DNA of 64,000 nucleotides, from contig NZ_CP048029.1 of NCBI RefSeq assembly GCF_011290485.1, positions 1,054,001-1,118,000 of the forward strand. The letters run 5' to 3'. Source of the stretch: Caldichromatium japonicum (GTDB taxonomy: Bacteria; Pseudomonadota; Gammaproteobacteria; Chromatiales; Chromatiaceae). The notes under the pieces are model-generated. The model saw only the letters and a list, made by a program, of their open reading frames with translations, searched no databases and was not told where the DNA came from. Position 1 is the stretch's first letter; every line of letters begins with the position of its first letter. Positions 52,847 through 62,537 of the stretch are shown piece after piece. The position numbers and the translations under genes were made by a program.

Positions 52847-54193
52847 CTAGCGACGCGACAGGATGAGCAGATTGTCGCCGCGCTGGATATGCAGGCTGTA
52901 CAACCCTTTGGATGCGCGCAGGATGGCGCCGATGTCGCGCAGCTTGCCGATGCGCTGACCATTGACTTGCAGCAGTCGGTCACCCTCGCGCAATCCGGCC
53001 TGCCAGGCCGGACTGTCGCGCTCGACCGTCCCGACCGGAACACCTGGAACGCCCGAGCCGGTATCCAGCTCACCGAGCAAGGCGCCTGCCAGCTCGGGGG
53101 CGATCCGTTCGCCGGGGAGATAGTTGCGGTAGGGATCAGCCACCTGCGCGCTCAGGCGCTTGGGTCGGCCATCGCGCAGGATATCCAGCACGATCGGCTC
53201 GCCGACGCGCAGCAAACCGAATTGGTTACGCAGATCCGATGCCCCGCGGATCGGCTTGTCGTTGAATTTCAGGATCACGTCGCCGGTGCGCAGGCCCGCT
53301 TCCTCGGCAGCTGAGCCTTTTTGCACTTTGGCGACCAGCGCCCCTTCGGTCTGGGTGAGATTGAGGGCGCGGGCGAGCTCTTCATTCAAATCCTGAACCG
53401 CGATCCCGAGCAGACCGCGCCGCACCGTCCCATATCGCACGAGCTGTTCCATGATGGCGCGTGCCATGTTGGCAGGGATTGCAAAGCCGATCCCGATATT
53501 CCCCCCGCCCGGGGCGAGGATCGCAGTGTTCATGCCTACCAGCTCGCCGCGCAGATTAACTAAGGGACCGCCTGAGTTACCGGGATTGATCGAGGCATCG
53601 GTTTGGATGAAGTTCTCATAGCCTTCGATCCCCAGCCCCGTACGCCCCAGGCCGCTGACGATGCCCGAGGTCACGGTCTGGCGCAGGCCAAAGGGGTTGC
53701 CGATCGCCACCACGAAATCGCCGACCCGCAGTTGATCCGAATCGGCGAAGGGAAGAGCAGTGAGATTCTCGGCGAGGATCTTTAAAACCGCGACATCTGT
53801 CTCGGGGTCGCTACCGATCAATTGGGCCTCTAAGACCCGCCCATCGTGGAGCGTGACCCGGATCTCGTCGGCCTTGGCAATGACATGATGATTGGTGAGC
53901 ACTAGACCGCGCTTGGCATCTACGATGATGCCCGAGCCCAGGCTGCTGCGTTGCTGGTGTTGGTTGGGGATATCGAAAAAATGACGGAAAAAGGGATCGC
54001 GCAGCAGCGGATGTTCCGCGGCCTCAATGCGGGTGACGGTTGAGATATTGGCCACCGCTGGCATGACCCGCTCAAGCATCGGCGCCAGGCTTGGCAGGAG
54101 CTGGCCATCGACACTCGGCGGCAGTGCAGCCCAAGCCGTCGTGGTCAGCAAGAAGAGCAATACAGGGAGGAGACGAAGAGCAAAGGATGGCAT
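52847..54193 (-). CDS. degQ: Periplasmic serine endoprotease of the DegP/DegQ family
   Basis: The 448-residue protein has a signal peptide (about residues 1-22), a trypsin-like domain with the catalytic triad H103 (LTNHHVI), D133 (PETDVAVL) and S207 (GNSGGP), and two PDZ domains (about 265-350 and 375-445). The short LA loop and lack of extra cysteines are closer to DegQ than DegP. It degrades or refolds damaged periplasmic proteins. It stands alone, followed by the mobA gene on the same strand. Confidence 0.94.
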   Translation of the reverse strand: MPSFALRLLPVLLFLLTTTAWAALPPSVDGQLLPSLAPMLERVMPAVANISTVTRIEAAEHPLLRDPFFRHFFDIPNQHQQRSSLGSGIIVDAKRGLVLTNHHVIAKADEIRVTLHDGRVLEAQLIGSDPETDVAVLKILAENLTALPFADSDQLRVGDFVVAIGNPFGLRQTVTSGIVSGLGRTGLGIEGYENFIQTDASINPGNSGGPLVNLRGELVGMNTAILAPGGGNIGIGFAIPANMARAIMEQLVRYGTVRRGLLGIAVQDLNEELARALNLTQTEGALVAKVQKGSAAEEAGLRTGDVILKFNDKPIRGASDLRNQFGLLRVGEPIVLDILRDGRPKRLSAQVADPYRNYLPGERIAPELAGALLGELDTGSGVPGVPVGTVERDSPAWQAGLREGDRLLQVNGQRIGKLRDIGAILRASKGLYSLHIQRGDNLLILSRR

Positions 54194-54356
54194 TGTCGAA
54201 GATCCATTGAATGGCGCTGAGCTAAAGGCTAACTAGCCCGCAAGGACCTGCGCAAGATTGAGCGCGGAGATGCGCTGACCCCTGCTTTAACGCAGAAGCT
54301 ACGCAGTGGGCACCAAGATCCGTCAAGCAAGTCAGTTGGCCGTGAGGCAACTAAAA

Positions 54357-54980
54357 CTAAAGGTCTCGGAAGTTCCTCAGATCCTCCAGGGTGTTGAGAT
54401 TGACAAAGGCCTTGGCCTGCCCGGAGTAATCGGCCCAGGCGATACGATACCGCCTGAGCCAGTCCTCCGCACGCCGTCCGCCCTGGGCCAAGAAATCTGC
54501 CAGCTCATCGGCAAGGCCCACGGGCAGCAGGGCATGGAGCCATTGGGCGCGCTCGCCATCGTGGACCACGGCCAGATCGCCCCTATGTTGGACCAAGGCC
54601 CTGGCTAGGCGAGTCCCAAGATCCAGCGGCAGACAGGGCGCATCGCAGGGTACAACCAAAATCCAAGGGCTCGGGGCGGCGCGCAAACCAGCAAGGATAC
54701 CGGCCAAGGGACCTGGATAATCGGGTAGGGGGTCGGTCAGCACCGGATGACCCAGGGATCGATAGTGCTCTGAGTGGCGATTGGCGCTGATCAGGATGGC
54801 GCCGACTTGGGGTGCAAGCGCAGCGAGTATCCAGGCGATCAAGGGGCGATCGCCGATCTCGACCAATCCTTTGTCGATCCCGCCCAAACGCCTGCCCCGC
54901 CCGCCGGCAAGGATCAGGGCAGTGAGCTCCTTCGCTGAAACGATACGCGGCAAGGCCTCGTCCGCTTGAGACGCTTTCAT
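54357..54980 (-). CDS. mobA: Molybdenum cofactor guanylyltransferase
   Basis: The 207-residue nucleotidyltransferase has LILAGGRGRRLGGIDKGLVE at the N-terminus, YPGPLAGILAGL, and LVVPCDAPCLP. MobA attaches GMP to molybdopterin, giving the MGD cofactor that the oxidoreductase at 6409 would need. ATG 54980 is preferred; upstream, CCAGGT and ACCTGG form an inverted repeat (54981-54995) directly before it, which may influence initiation. A longer frame begins at 55007. Confidence 0.92.
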   Translation of the reverse strand: MKASQADEALPRIVSAKELTALILAGGRGRRLGGIDKGLVEIGDRPLIAWILAALAPQVGAILISANRHSEHYRSLGHPVLTDPLPDYPGPLAGILAGLRAAPSPWILVVPCDAPCLPLDLGTRLARALVQHRGDLAVVHDGERAQWLHALLPVGLADELADFLAQGGRRAEDWLRRYRIAWADYSGQAKAFVNLNTLEDLRNFRDL

Positions 54981-55109
54981 CCAGGTATCACCTGGGGCCC
55001 ATCGCATTGCCCCTGGTTGCTTCCAAAGAAAAAGCCCCTTCTTCGTGACCGCACCATCCCTCCTGATGCTCAGCGCTGGGACCGGACAATAGGTTAGGCG
55101 TGTTGTAAC

Positions 55110-56693
55110 TCAGTGATTGGGCTTGGATTGACTCGCTTTATCACCCTGTTGGTCGAGACGTTTATCACCGCATGGCCAATAGCCAGTTCGCGGTTGCAGC
55201 GGCGTCTTTAAGGTAGCAGTGAGTGCCTCGCAGATAGTACGCAAGACCTTGACTCTGGCATAGCGTTTGTCATTACCCTCAACCAGGGTCCAGGCAGCAT
55301 GCTGGGTGCTGGTACGGGCGATCATCTCATTGACTGCTTCTTTATAGAGAGGCCATTTCTCACGATTGCGCCAGTCCTCCTCGGTGATCTTATAGCGCTT
55401 ATAGGGAACGGACTCGCGTTCATGAAAACGCTGAAGCTGTTCGTCGAGACTGATCTGAATCCAGAACTTCAACAGGATAATGCCGCTATCGACGAGCTGC
55501 TCCTCGAAACGGTTGATCTCGGAATAGGCGCGGCGCCATTCAGTAGGTTTGGCAAACCCCTCGACCCGCTCGACCAAGACTCGCCCATACCAAGATCGGT
55601 CATAGATGGTCATGCGTCCGGCCCTGGGGATATGTCTCCAAAAACGCCAAAGATAGTGATGTGCCCGTTCCTCATCGCTCGGGGCGGCGACTGGAATGGC
55701 GCGATAGAGACGTGCATCCACGGCCTGGGCGATACGCCGAATGGTCCCGCCCTTACCGCTGGCATCCATCCCCTCGAAGACCAAAACCGTTGAGCGCCGT
55801 TTATGATAAGCTGCCCAGGCCAGTTCATTAAGCTCGGTTTGATAGTGCTTAAGCAGTCCCTTGTAATCCTCAGACGGCAGACTCAGGTCCAAATCGAGCC
55901 GATCGAGCAAGGTGATATGGGCGCTGTCGCTGGCCGGCAACTCCAGCGCATCTGTTGCCTGGAGAGAGGTGTCAGTACCGTTGGTCTCGTCCAGGCGCGC
56001 GCGCATGGCATGGAGCAGGGTCTTGCCCACCGTCAGGTCCCGATAGCGCCGGTCGGTGGCCTCGATCAGATACCAGGGGGCACAGCCGCGGTCGGTATGC
56101 CGGATCACCCGCTCGGCGACCTGCTCGAAGGTGGCATAGTGCTCAGAGAACCGGCTCTTTTCAGGGAGCATCTTCCAGCGGCTGCGATCATCGCGCGCGA
56201 GCTCCTTCAGCCGTGCTTTCTGGTCGGCCTCGGACATGTGGAACCAGAACTTGACGATCAGCGCACCGTCCTCGGCTAGCATCTGTTCAAAGTCAACTAT
56301 GCGGTTAAGCTCGGCATCCAGCTCGGCGTCATTGCATAGTCCGCGGAAGTGGTGTTCGATTGGGGCTTGATACCAGCCACCGAAGAGGATGGCGATCTCG
56401 CCGCCTGCCGGCATCGCCCGCCAAAAGCGCCAATAGCGTGGGCGCTCGCGCTCTTCGTCCGATTCATCCCAAAAAGCAAAGGTCTGGACCCCACGCGTAT
56501 CCAGCCATTCATGTAGTCGGTTGACCACCTCACCCTTACCCGCGCCTTCAATCCCAGCAATCAGAACGACCACTGCGATATTCGAATTTCTGAGTTCGCG
56601 CTGCACTGCTAAGAGTTGGGTGCGCAGTTCTTCCTGTTGTTCCTTGTATTCTTCTTTGCTAACCGAACGCCCGATCTTGGTTGCCTCAAACAT
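55110..56693 (-). CDS. pap: Polyphosphate:AMP phosphotransferase (PPK2 class II)
   Basis: The 527-residue protein has two tandem PPK2 domains. The first (about 30-240) has the Walker-like GIEGAGKGEV and the second (about 270-500) has GMDASGKGGTIRR, each with a lid motif (FGGWYQAPI and YDRSWYGRVL). Pap converts AMP to ADP with polyphosphate. The second domain is usually the active one in this class. The ATG at 56693 is preceded by GAAGAA. Together with ppk1 at the left edge it supports polyphosphate use as an energy store. Confidence 0.93.
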   Translation of the reverse strand: MFEATKIGRSVSKEEYKEQQEELRTQLLAVQRELRNSNIAVVVLIAGIEGAGKGEVVNRLHEWLDTRGVQTFAFWDESDEERERPRYWRFWRAMPAGGEIAILFGGWYQAPIEHHFRGLCNDAELDAELNRIVDFEQMLAEDGALIVKFWFHMSEADQKARLKELARDDRSRWKMLPEKSRFSEHYATFEQVAERVIRHTDRGCAPWYLIEATDRRYRDLTVGKTLLHAMRARLDETNGTDTSLQATDALELPASDSAHITLLDRLDLDLSLPSEDYKGLLKHYQTELNELAWAAYHKRRSTVLVFEGMDASGKGGTIRRIAQAVDARLYRAIPVAAPSDEERAHHYLWRFWRHIPRAGRMTIYDRSWYGRVLVERVEGFAKPTEWRRAYSEINRFEEQLVDSGIILLKFWIQISLDEQLQRFHERESVPYKRYKITEEDWRNREKWPLYKEAVNEMIARTSTQHAAWTLVEGNDKRYARVKVLRTICEALTATLKTPLQPRTGYWPCGDKRLDQQGDKASQSKPNH

Positions 56694-56934
56694 GGTTCTT
56701 CAATCCTCTGCAATTGAATGGAGAGGTCAAGGTGCGGCTTCGAGTAAAGAAAATGACATGCAATGGATAGCCTACCTTAGAGCCCTGATCGAAACGAGAA
56801 TAGAGTTAACCGTCGCTGGAGCTGTTGTTTTTATTGGAATTGAGCGAGCCTGGCGATCATGCAATCTATCATGCCCATACAATGATGTGGGTGAAGGAGT
56901 ATAAATACCGCCGATGTAGGTTATCCATTGCGTA
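56694..56934. other. Spacer with no clear gene
   Basis: About 240 AT-richer bases between pap and the AAA-ATPase remnant. A plus-strand frame from 56758 (MQWIAYLRALIETRIELTVA, 48 codons) has a hydrophobic middle, but without a Shine-Dalgarno or homology I do not call it. The pap promoter should lie here. Confidence 0.35.
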
Positions 56935-57837
56935 ATCTTTTTGAATGACGTCCAATCGAGGATCTGTCTTTGGTTGCGCGAAGGCTCAATCCCGATCTCA
57001 ATGATTTGCAAGCCCGAAAGTCGTGGGTATCGAAGAACGACAAGAGATTAAATGGATTATAGACCGTCGGCCCGTCCCAAAGATAGCCATTGTCGCAGTG
57101 CCGGATTTCGTCGCGATCTAAGCCCTCCAATTCGATCGCAAAGACCTGCTCGAATCTTCCTTAGTATAGCCGCAGAGCGTGGCATAGCAGCGATCCAAGG
57201 TAATCTCGTTGAGATTATTGAGTCCGGAAAAGATCGACGCCGTGCTCAACTTGGAGATTCCAGTCAAAAAGACAAAGCGCAGATCGACATCGCGGCCTTT
57301 GACCAACGAATAGAGGTTTCTCAAGCCCTCGTGCATCTGGTAGACGATCTCGGGTTCAGTCAGGTTTCGAGGACGGGTTTGTCGTGTTCAGCGACCAACA
57401 CCACCGTGCGCCGCTGGTAGCGCTCGGCAGTGCGGACGATGAGACTATCGAAGTGCAGATACACCTCGGCGCTGCGCGGAGGCAGTTCAATGCCCAGTGC
57501 TAGGGCATTTTTTCCAGAAGGTCGTGGATGTGTCCATCTAGGCAGGCTTATGGGGTACGGCCGGCAAAGCTGAGGCGCACCGCCGGGTGCCGCCTGTCCC
57601 AATCTCAGTGGTCTGCCAGGTACAGCACCGTGAATAGTCCATGATTCCCGGAAAACGCCTCGGCAAGGTATCGAGAAACAGGGATTTGCCTAAATGTGGG
57701 GGATGAGAGAGTAAGTAGTAACTGCCTTCTTCAGTAAGGCAGGCGACAAAGGGTGTTTTATCTAGCTAGTAGCAATTGCCTTCGCGGATCTTGGCAAGGG
57801 TCTGGATGCCGATGGGGAGTTTGCGGGGAGCGGTCAT
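56935..57837 (-). pseudogene. AAA-ATPase-like / DUF1703 family gene, broken
   Basis: The 5' end reads MTAPRKLPIGIQTLAKIREG, then an in-frame TAG where the family has tyrosine, then LDKTPFVACLTEEGSYYLLS and GKSLFLDTL (a degraded Walker A). Further fragments are spread over other frames: VVLVAEHDKPVLET (Walker B region), LRFVFLTGISKLSTASIFSG, NEITLDRCYATLCGYTKED and TVYNPFNLLSFF. A short piece like the C-terminus (IEIGIEPSRNQRQILDW) follows after a deletion. At least three frame changes are needed. Intact members are ATPases with a C-terminal nuclease-like domain of unknown role. Confidence 0.8.
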
Positions 57838-57864
57838 GGCGCTCTTTTTGCCCTGGTGAAAGAA

Positions 57865-59826
57865 CTATACCTGCGGATTGAGAGGCGGCAGCCCGGCACG
57901 CTGCAGCCACCGACCGGTTCTCGCAAGCGGTTTACATCCCCGGCGCAGTTGACGGTGCCAGTCGCGTTTCCACTGAGCAAAATCGAGCGGCTCTCGACCG
58001 TAGATCGCCGCATCCAGTTGGCGCAAAAGACGCGCAAGTGTCTGTGGGTTAGCCTTTGGGCAGGCGTTCACCAAGCGCCCAAGCAGGCCCGGTCGAGTGA
58101 GCGCGCCTGGATCTACAAGATCCGTTTGCATGAGGCGTCGATACCAGTCCTCTGGCGTCTTGGCGCCCTCGGCATGGCGCAGCTTCAGGATCAGTCGCCG
58201 TTGCTCGGGCAATAGACGCAAGCCAAATCGATGCAGCCGCCTGAACACAGAGCCTGGGGCGAGGGTGCGCGTAAGGGGTGCACCCCAGGCAGAGAGCTGA
58301 CGCCAACCCCCTGCCGCAACTGTGAGCGTCAGGCGTATGACATCGCGACCGAGCTCCGGTAGGCGCCCGCGATAACGGGTTCCAACCCAGTAACTCCCAA
58401 GCACGAGCAGGATGACGACCAGCGGCAGCCACAGCCTGGCAGCAATATCGGCCAGCCAAGCGAGCGTCTGTTGTAATGGGCCACCGCGCACCTCCAGGGT
58501 CAGGGGCGACAGGCGCGCGACCTCGCGGACAGCGCGCTCGAGGTTCCACCAAGCGATGCTGAGCTCAGGCAGGGTCAGCCGCCCGCTGTTTTGCGGGATC
58601 AGGGTGTAATACTCGGTCCGGCCCGCCAGGAGCGCCTGTCCATCCGCCGACAGCCTGGTGTCGGTGAGCGCCTGCTCGCGATAGACCCTTAGGCCAGAGG
58701 CGGCGAGCTGTTTTTCGAGGCTGGGGAGCTGGGTGGCCGTCCCGCCGGTTGCCGCAAGCTCGATGACCAATGTCACTGGCTGACCGGGCGCAAGGGGTCC
58801 TTCGCGGTCGAGATGCGCCTTCAGGATCAATGACTTGAGCGGCAACCAGGGGCGCACAGAGGGCATGGGTGGGCGCACCTGGAGGCGGATAGGGTCGGTC
58901 GCCAGCTCATAGACCTGGCCGAATCCTAGGGTACCCTTGACCCTGATCGGCGGCAGGGCCAGGTCGCCAGTGCGCACCGGGGTCAGGGTTAGGATGAAGC
59001 GCTTGATGATCTGTTGTACACCCTGTTCAAAGCGGATGTCGTTGGTAGGACCGCTGAAAACCTTGAGCAAGGCATCGTCTGTGGTCGGAAGCTCTAGGCT
59101 TAAGGTCCCCGGATCATCGCTGCTGGCGACCTCAAGCCGGAGCAATACGGGCTGTTGCAGATAGGGGTCTGAGGTCTCGATCGACCAATTCAGCCTCGGA
59201 GTCCAGGCGCTCGGGGCCTGGAAGGGGCCTGGAGCTTGCGGGCGCGGGCCGCTCGGGGGAGAAGCGGGGCCTTGCCAACCAGGGGCCATCTTAGGCCAGT
59301 CAGGAGGCATAGAGGATGCGGACGGCGGAGAGACGGGGGGCTGGGCCCGCTGCGGCGGTGAAGACGGGGGATTTGGCCCCCAGGGCCCAAACCGCTGCGG
59401 ACCCCAGCCTTGTCCTGCAGGCCAACCAGGGGCTGCCGGCTGGGGTCCCTGTCCCCAGGGGCCGGAAGGGGAGGAGGTTGACCACTGAGTTGGGGCCTGG
59501 CCGGGCGCCTGTTGCGCGGGATAGTGCCAAGGGGCCGGTGGGGCGCCGTAGGGTAGGGGCGGCTGAAACGACCGGCCCGGGGGCAGCCAAAAGGGAGACT
59601 CAGGAGGACGCATCCCGCCCCGCTGCTCGGAGGGGGTGCCATCAGGCTGCTCAGGCTGGATCCAAGGCGGCGATGGGTTCGCCGGAGTGCGCTCGGATTG
59701 CGCGAATGCAGGCGCGGTCACGATAAGACAGATGGCAAATAACAGGGTACGCAATGCGTACCCTAGGGATCGGTGACATTGATGATGGAGATGGGCAAGA
59801 GGCCCTTGTCCCCCTGGGATCACCAT
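57865..59826 (-). CDS. batD: BatD-like oxygen-tolerance protein with a P/G/W/Q-rich extension
   Basis: The product (about 653 residues) has an export signal (LLFAICLIVTAPAFAQ), then about 150 residues rich in P, G, W, Q and S (for example GPWGQGPQPAAPGWPAGQGW), then BatD-type beta-sandwich domains (WSIETSDPYLQQPVLLRLEV, YYTLIPQNSGRLTLPELSIA), a membrane helix (LWLPLVVILLVLGSYWVGT) and a cytosolic helical end. BatD proteins work with the vWA proteins BatA/B. ATG 59826 has GGAGA upstream and overlaps batB/C. However, TTG 59754 with AGGG would start directly at the signal peptide, so the start is uncertain. Confidence 0.83.
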   Translation of the reverse strand: MVIPGGQGPLAHLHHQCHRSLGYALRTLLFAICLIVTAPAFAQSERTPANPSPPWIQPEQPDGTPSEQRGGMRPPESPFWLPPGRSFQPPLPYGAPPAPWHYPAQQAPGQAPTQWSTSSPSGPWGQGPQPAAPGWPAGQGWGPQRFGPWGPNPPSSPPQRAQPPVSPPSASSMPPDWPKMAPGWQGPASPPSGPRPQAPGPFQAPSAWTPRLNWSIETSDPYLQQPVLLRLEVASSDDPGTLSLELPTTDDALLKVFSGPTNDIRFEQGVQQIIKRFILTLTPVRTGDLALPPIRVKGTLGFGQVYELATDPIRLQVRPPMPSVRPWLPLKSLILKAHLDREGPLAPGQPVTLVIELAATGGTATQLPSLEKQLAASGLRVYREQALTDTRLSADGQALLAGRTEYYTLIPQNSGRLTLPELSIAWWNLERAVREVARLSPLTLEVRGGPLQQTLAWLADIAARLWLPLVVILLVLGSYWVGTRYRGRLPELGRDVIRLTLTVAAGGWRQLSAWGAPLTRTLAPGSVFRRLHRFGLRLLPEQRRLILKLRHAEGAKTPEDWYRRLMQTDLVDPGALTRPGLLGRLVNACPKANPQTLARLLRQLDAAIYGREPLDFAQWKRDWHRQLRRGCKPLARTGRWLQRAGLPPLNPQV

Positions 59827-62537
59827 GGGCGCGTCTCCATCCATTGACCGGTCGCGCCTGGCATCAGGCGTCGTTCCTCGAACTGGAACTGATTGCGGAT
59901 CAAGAGACTTGGGTCACCCTGGATCTGTTCGAGCCGTTCCTCCAGGATCGCCATCCCCGGACCCGCTATGAGCCGAAGCCCCTGGAAGGCAGGGCTCACC
60001 CCCTCGCGGGACTCATCCTCGCCCAGACCCTGACCGAGCTGGTCGAAGCGCTCGACCGAGGTCGCTGAATCAGGATTAAGCTCTCTCGGCTGGATAGGAC
60101 GCGCGCCGCGACTGGGGGGACGTTGTCCGGCAGGGTCCTTGGCCTCTCCCTTGGCGACGGGGGAGTGGGGTGCCTCGGGTTTGGGCTCGGCGCCGCCCAT
60201 CCCTTCCTGATCCCTGGGTTGACCCTCGTCGCCGGCGTCGGGCTGTTCTTGGCCGGCGTCTGCCTGCTGATCGCGTGCACTTTGTTCCTGCGCCCGACGA
60301 CCGCGGCGGTCGGTAGGTTGCTCCTCGCCTGCGGCCTTCTGAGCGGATTCGGGGGATTGAGCGCCGCGCTCGCCGGCACTCAAACCCTCGTGCTTGCTGT
60401 CGCCTGTTCCTTTGTCGCGCCTCATCTGACCGCGGTCGTCGTGCTGCGCCTCTCGGGGTTGGGCGCCCTGGGTCTTAGGACCCTCTGTCTTTTCGCCCAT
60501 CTGCCCCTGCTGCTGCGTAGATGAGGTCTCCCCCCCATCCATCCCTTGGACTTGGTCCTCTTGCATCCCCTGGTCCTCGCCCTCAGCCGCGCCGCCCGCG
60601 GTCTCGCCCTCCTGGCTATGCCCCTGCTGGTCAGCGCGCGATCTTCCCTGCGTCCCCTGATCGGATCCCTGTCCCGAGCCGCTCTGGGCGGCCGACTGGT
60701 CGGCCTGTTCCTGGTCGGATGAGGCGTCTGATGAGAACTGCTGTTGAGCGCCGCCTGGTTGCTGTTTGCCCTGTCGTTGACCGGCGGACTGCTGGGCCTG
60801 CTGCCCCTGAGCGGATTGTTGCCGGTCTTGTTGACCCTGTTTTGCTTGCTGTTGTTGGCCTTGTTGCGACTGGCCGGAGGTCTGTTGCGATACTTGGGAT
60901 GACTGCTGTTGCTGTTGGGCGCCTTGTTGCTGCTCTTGGCGCTGTTGTTGGTCCGCCTGCCGTTGCTTGGCAGTCTCTTGTCCGCGCTGCGTCTTTTCGG
61001 TTTCGCCCTTGCGGCGAGGTTCAGTGGACTGACTTGAAGACCCCTGTCGATCTTGGGCCTGCCGCTGTTCTTGTTGCTGTTCCTGCGCCTTGGCTGCTTC
61101 GCGGAACTGTTCCTGCTCGAGACGGGCGAGCATGGCGCGCGCCAGGGCTAGGTTATAGGCGGCGTCCTCATGCGATGGGTTCTGGGCGAGCACGCCCTCG
61201 TATGCCTCGGCCGCCCCCGCATAGTCGCCGAGCTTAAAGCGCGCATTGCCCAGGTTATAGCGGGCATCCTCGGCAAACGGCCCATCGAGCGCCTGGGAGA
61301 ATGTGCGTTCGGCCCCCTGGTAGTCGCCAGCGCGATAAAGCGCCACGCCGCGGCGATAGGGGTCAGCAAAGGACCGGGCCGCCGAGCCATAGTCGCCTTG
61401 ACGGTACAGATCATAGCCCTCTTGTTCGCGCGTCTTGAACCAACCGGCCTGGGCCGAGGGTGGTGGGAGCAAGACGGCGAGCGCAAGCAAGAACGCAGCA
61501 GGGTGCGCGCTGTGCACCCTGCGCGCCTCCCGAAATTGGAGCAGGAGCAAAAGGGCCAGAGGGATCAGCGCCAGCCAATAGCGCTCATTCCATATTCTGG
61601 TGCGCACATCGCTCGCCTCTGGCGGCAGGCGGTTGGCTGCGACCGCCTTGAGGATCGCCTGGGTGTCGCCGGTGCGAAAATCGGCGCGCCGATAGGTCCC
61701 GCCGCCGAGCTGGGCCAGCTCCTGGAGCAAGGGCTCGTTGAGGGCCGAGCGCACGGGTCGGCGCTGGGGGTCCTTGGGATCGACCATGACCCCGCCCTGA
61801 GGGGCGGGGATGCTCCCTCCCTCCGGCGTGCCAATGCCTAGGATATGCAGGCGTACCCCCTGCTCGGCGAGGCGTACGACCTGTTCGCGCAGACCAGGCT
61901 CGACGAAGTCGCCATCTGAGATTAGAAGCAGCGAACGCGTGCTCTCCTTGGGCAGACCGGCGAGCAGTGGCTCGGCGCGCATCAGTGCCCGCGTCAGGCT
62001 GCTGCCCTGGAGGTTGGAGCTCACCAGGTCAGAGGAGAGCGCGGGCAGGATATGGAGCAGGCTGGTCATGTCCTCGGTAATCGGGGCAAGCACCTGGGGC
62101 ACGGTGGCGAAGGCGATCAACCCCAGCCTAACCTCGCGGTTGTGGACGATCAGGTCTTGGATCTCCTGGCGCGCGCGCGCCAGCCGATTGGGGCTTGTAT
62201 CCTCAGCCAGCATCGAGCGCGAGATGTCGAGCAGGATCAACAAGTTATTTCCCGGATGAAACAGACGCAGGTCGCGATAGTCCCAGCGCGGGCCGGCCAT
62301 GGCGACCAGGGCGAGAGTCCACAGCAAGGCCCAGCGCCAAAAGCGCCCCCAGCGCTCGGCGGTGTTTAACTCACGCATGCCGGTGAGATGAGGCAGGAGA
62401 TGGGGATCGGCATAGCGGTGGATGGGGGCGCGCGCGGCCTGGATGCGGCTATGTTTGAGCCACAGGGCGACCAGCAGGATCAGAAAGAGGCCCAGAAACC
62501 ACAGCGGCTGGGCAAAATGAAATCCGGTCTCAGACAC
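59820..62537 (-). CDS. batB: BatB/BatC-like fusion: vWA domain, TPR and glutamine-rich tail
   Basis: The 905-residue protein has two membrane helices near the N-terminus, a vWA domain with the MIDAS motif DISRSM (D104), a third helix, then TPR repeats (about 385-470, GDYQGAERTFSQALDGPFAE) and a long low-complexity region (about 480-830) dominated by Q, G, S, E and D, ending in a conserved-looking acidic tail. BatC (TPR) is thus fused to BatB. GTG 62537 has GGGAGGG eight bases upstream and overlaps the batA stop by 8 bp; it is clearly better than the frame start at 62603. A REP-like palindrome near 61500 encodes RRVHSAHPA. Confidence 0.88.
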   Translation of the reverse strand: MSETGFHFAQPLWFLGLFLILLVALWLKHSRIQAARAPIHRYADPHLLPHLTGMRELNTAERWGRFWRWALLWTLALVAMAGPRWDYRDLRLFHPGNNLLILLDISRSMLAEDTSPNRLARARQEIQDLIVHNREVRLGLIAFATVPQVLAPITEDMTSLLHILPALSSDLVSSNLQGSSLTRALMRAEPLLAGLPKESTRSLLLISDGDFVEPGLREQVVRLAEQGVRLHILGIGTPEGGSIPAPQGGVMVDPKDPQRRPVRSALNEPLLQELAQLGGGTYRRADFRTGDTQAILKAVAANRLPPEASDVRTRIWNERYWLALIPLALLLLLQFREARRVHSAHPAAFLLALAVLLPPPSAQAGWFKTREQEGYDLYRQGDYGSAARSFADPYRRGVALYRAGDYQGAERTFSQALDGPFAEDARYNLGNARFKLGDYAGAAEAYEGVLAQNPSHEDAAYNLALARAMLARLEQEQFREAAKAQEQQQEQRQAQDRQGSSSQSTEPRRKGETEKTQRGQETAKQRQADQQQRQEQQQGAQQQQQSSQVSQQTSGQSQQGQQQQAKQGQQDRQQSAQGQQAQQSAGQRQGKQQPGGAQQQFSSDASSDQEQADQSAAQSGSGQGSDQGTQGRSRADQQGHSQEGETAGGAAEGEDQGMQEDQVQGMDGGETSSTQQQGQMGEKTEGPKTQGAQPREAQHDDRGQMRRDKGTGDSKHEGLSAGERGAQSPESAQKAAGEEQPTDRRGRRAQEQSARDQQADAGQEQPDAGDEGQPRDQEGMGGAEPKPEAPHSPVAKGEAKDPAGQRPPSRGARPIQPRELNPDSATSVERFDQLGQGLGEDESREGVSPAFQGLRLIAGPGMAILEERLEQIQGDPSLLIRNQFQFEERRLMPGATGQWMETRPW

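Noticed and set aside
33159..57837. TAG recoding suggested by several in-frame TAG codons in cheA, the receiver and the AAA-ATPase-like gene
   Set aside because: sufB and the molybdopterin oxidoreductase end in TAG at their normal C-termini, and the affected genes also carry deletions and frameshifts, so pseudogenes explain the data.
60700..61130. Repetitive CTGTTG-type sequence that looks like a repeat array
   Set aside because: It encodes the glutamine-rich tail of the BatB/C fusion in one frame; there are no equal repeats with spacers, so it is not CRISPR.
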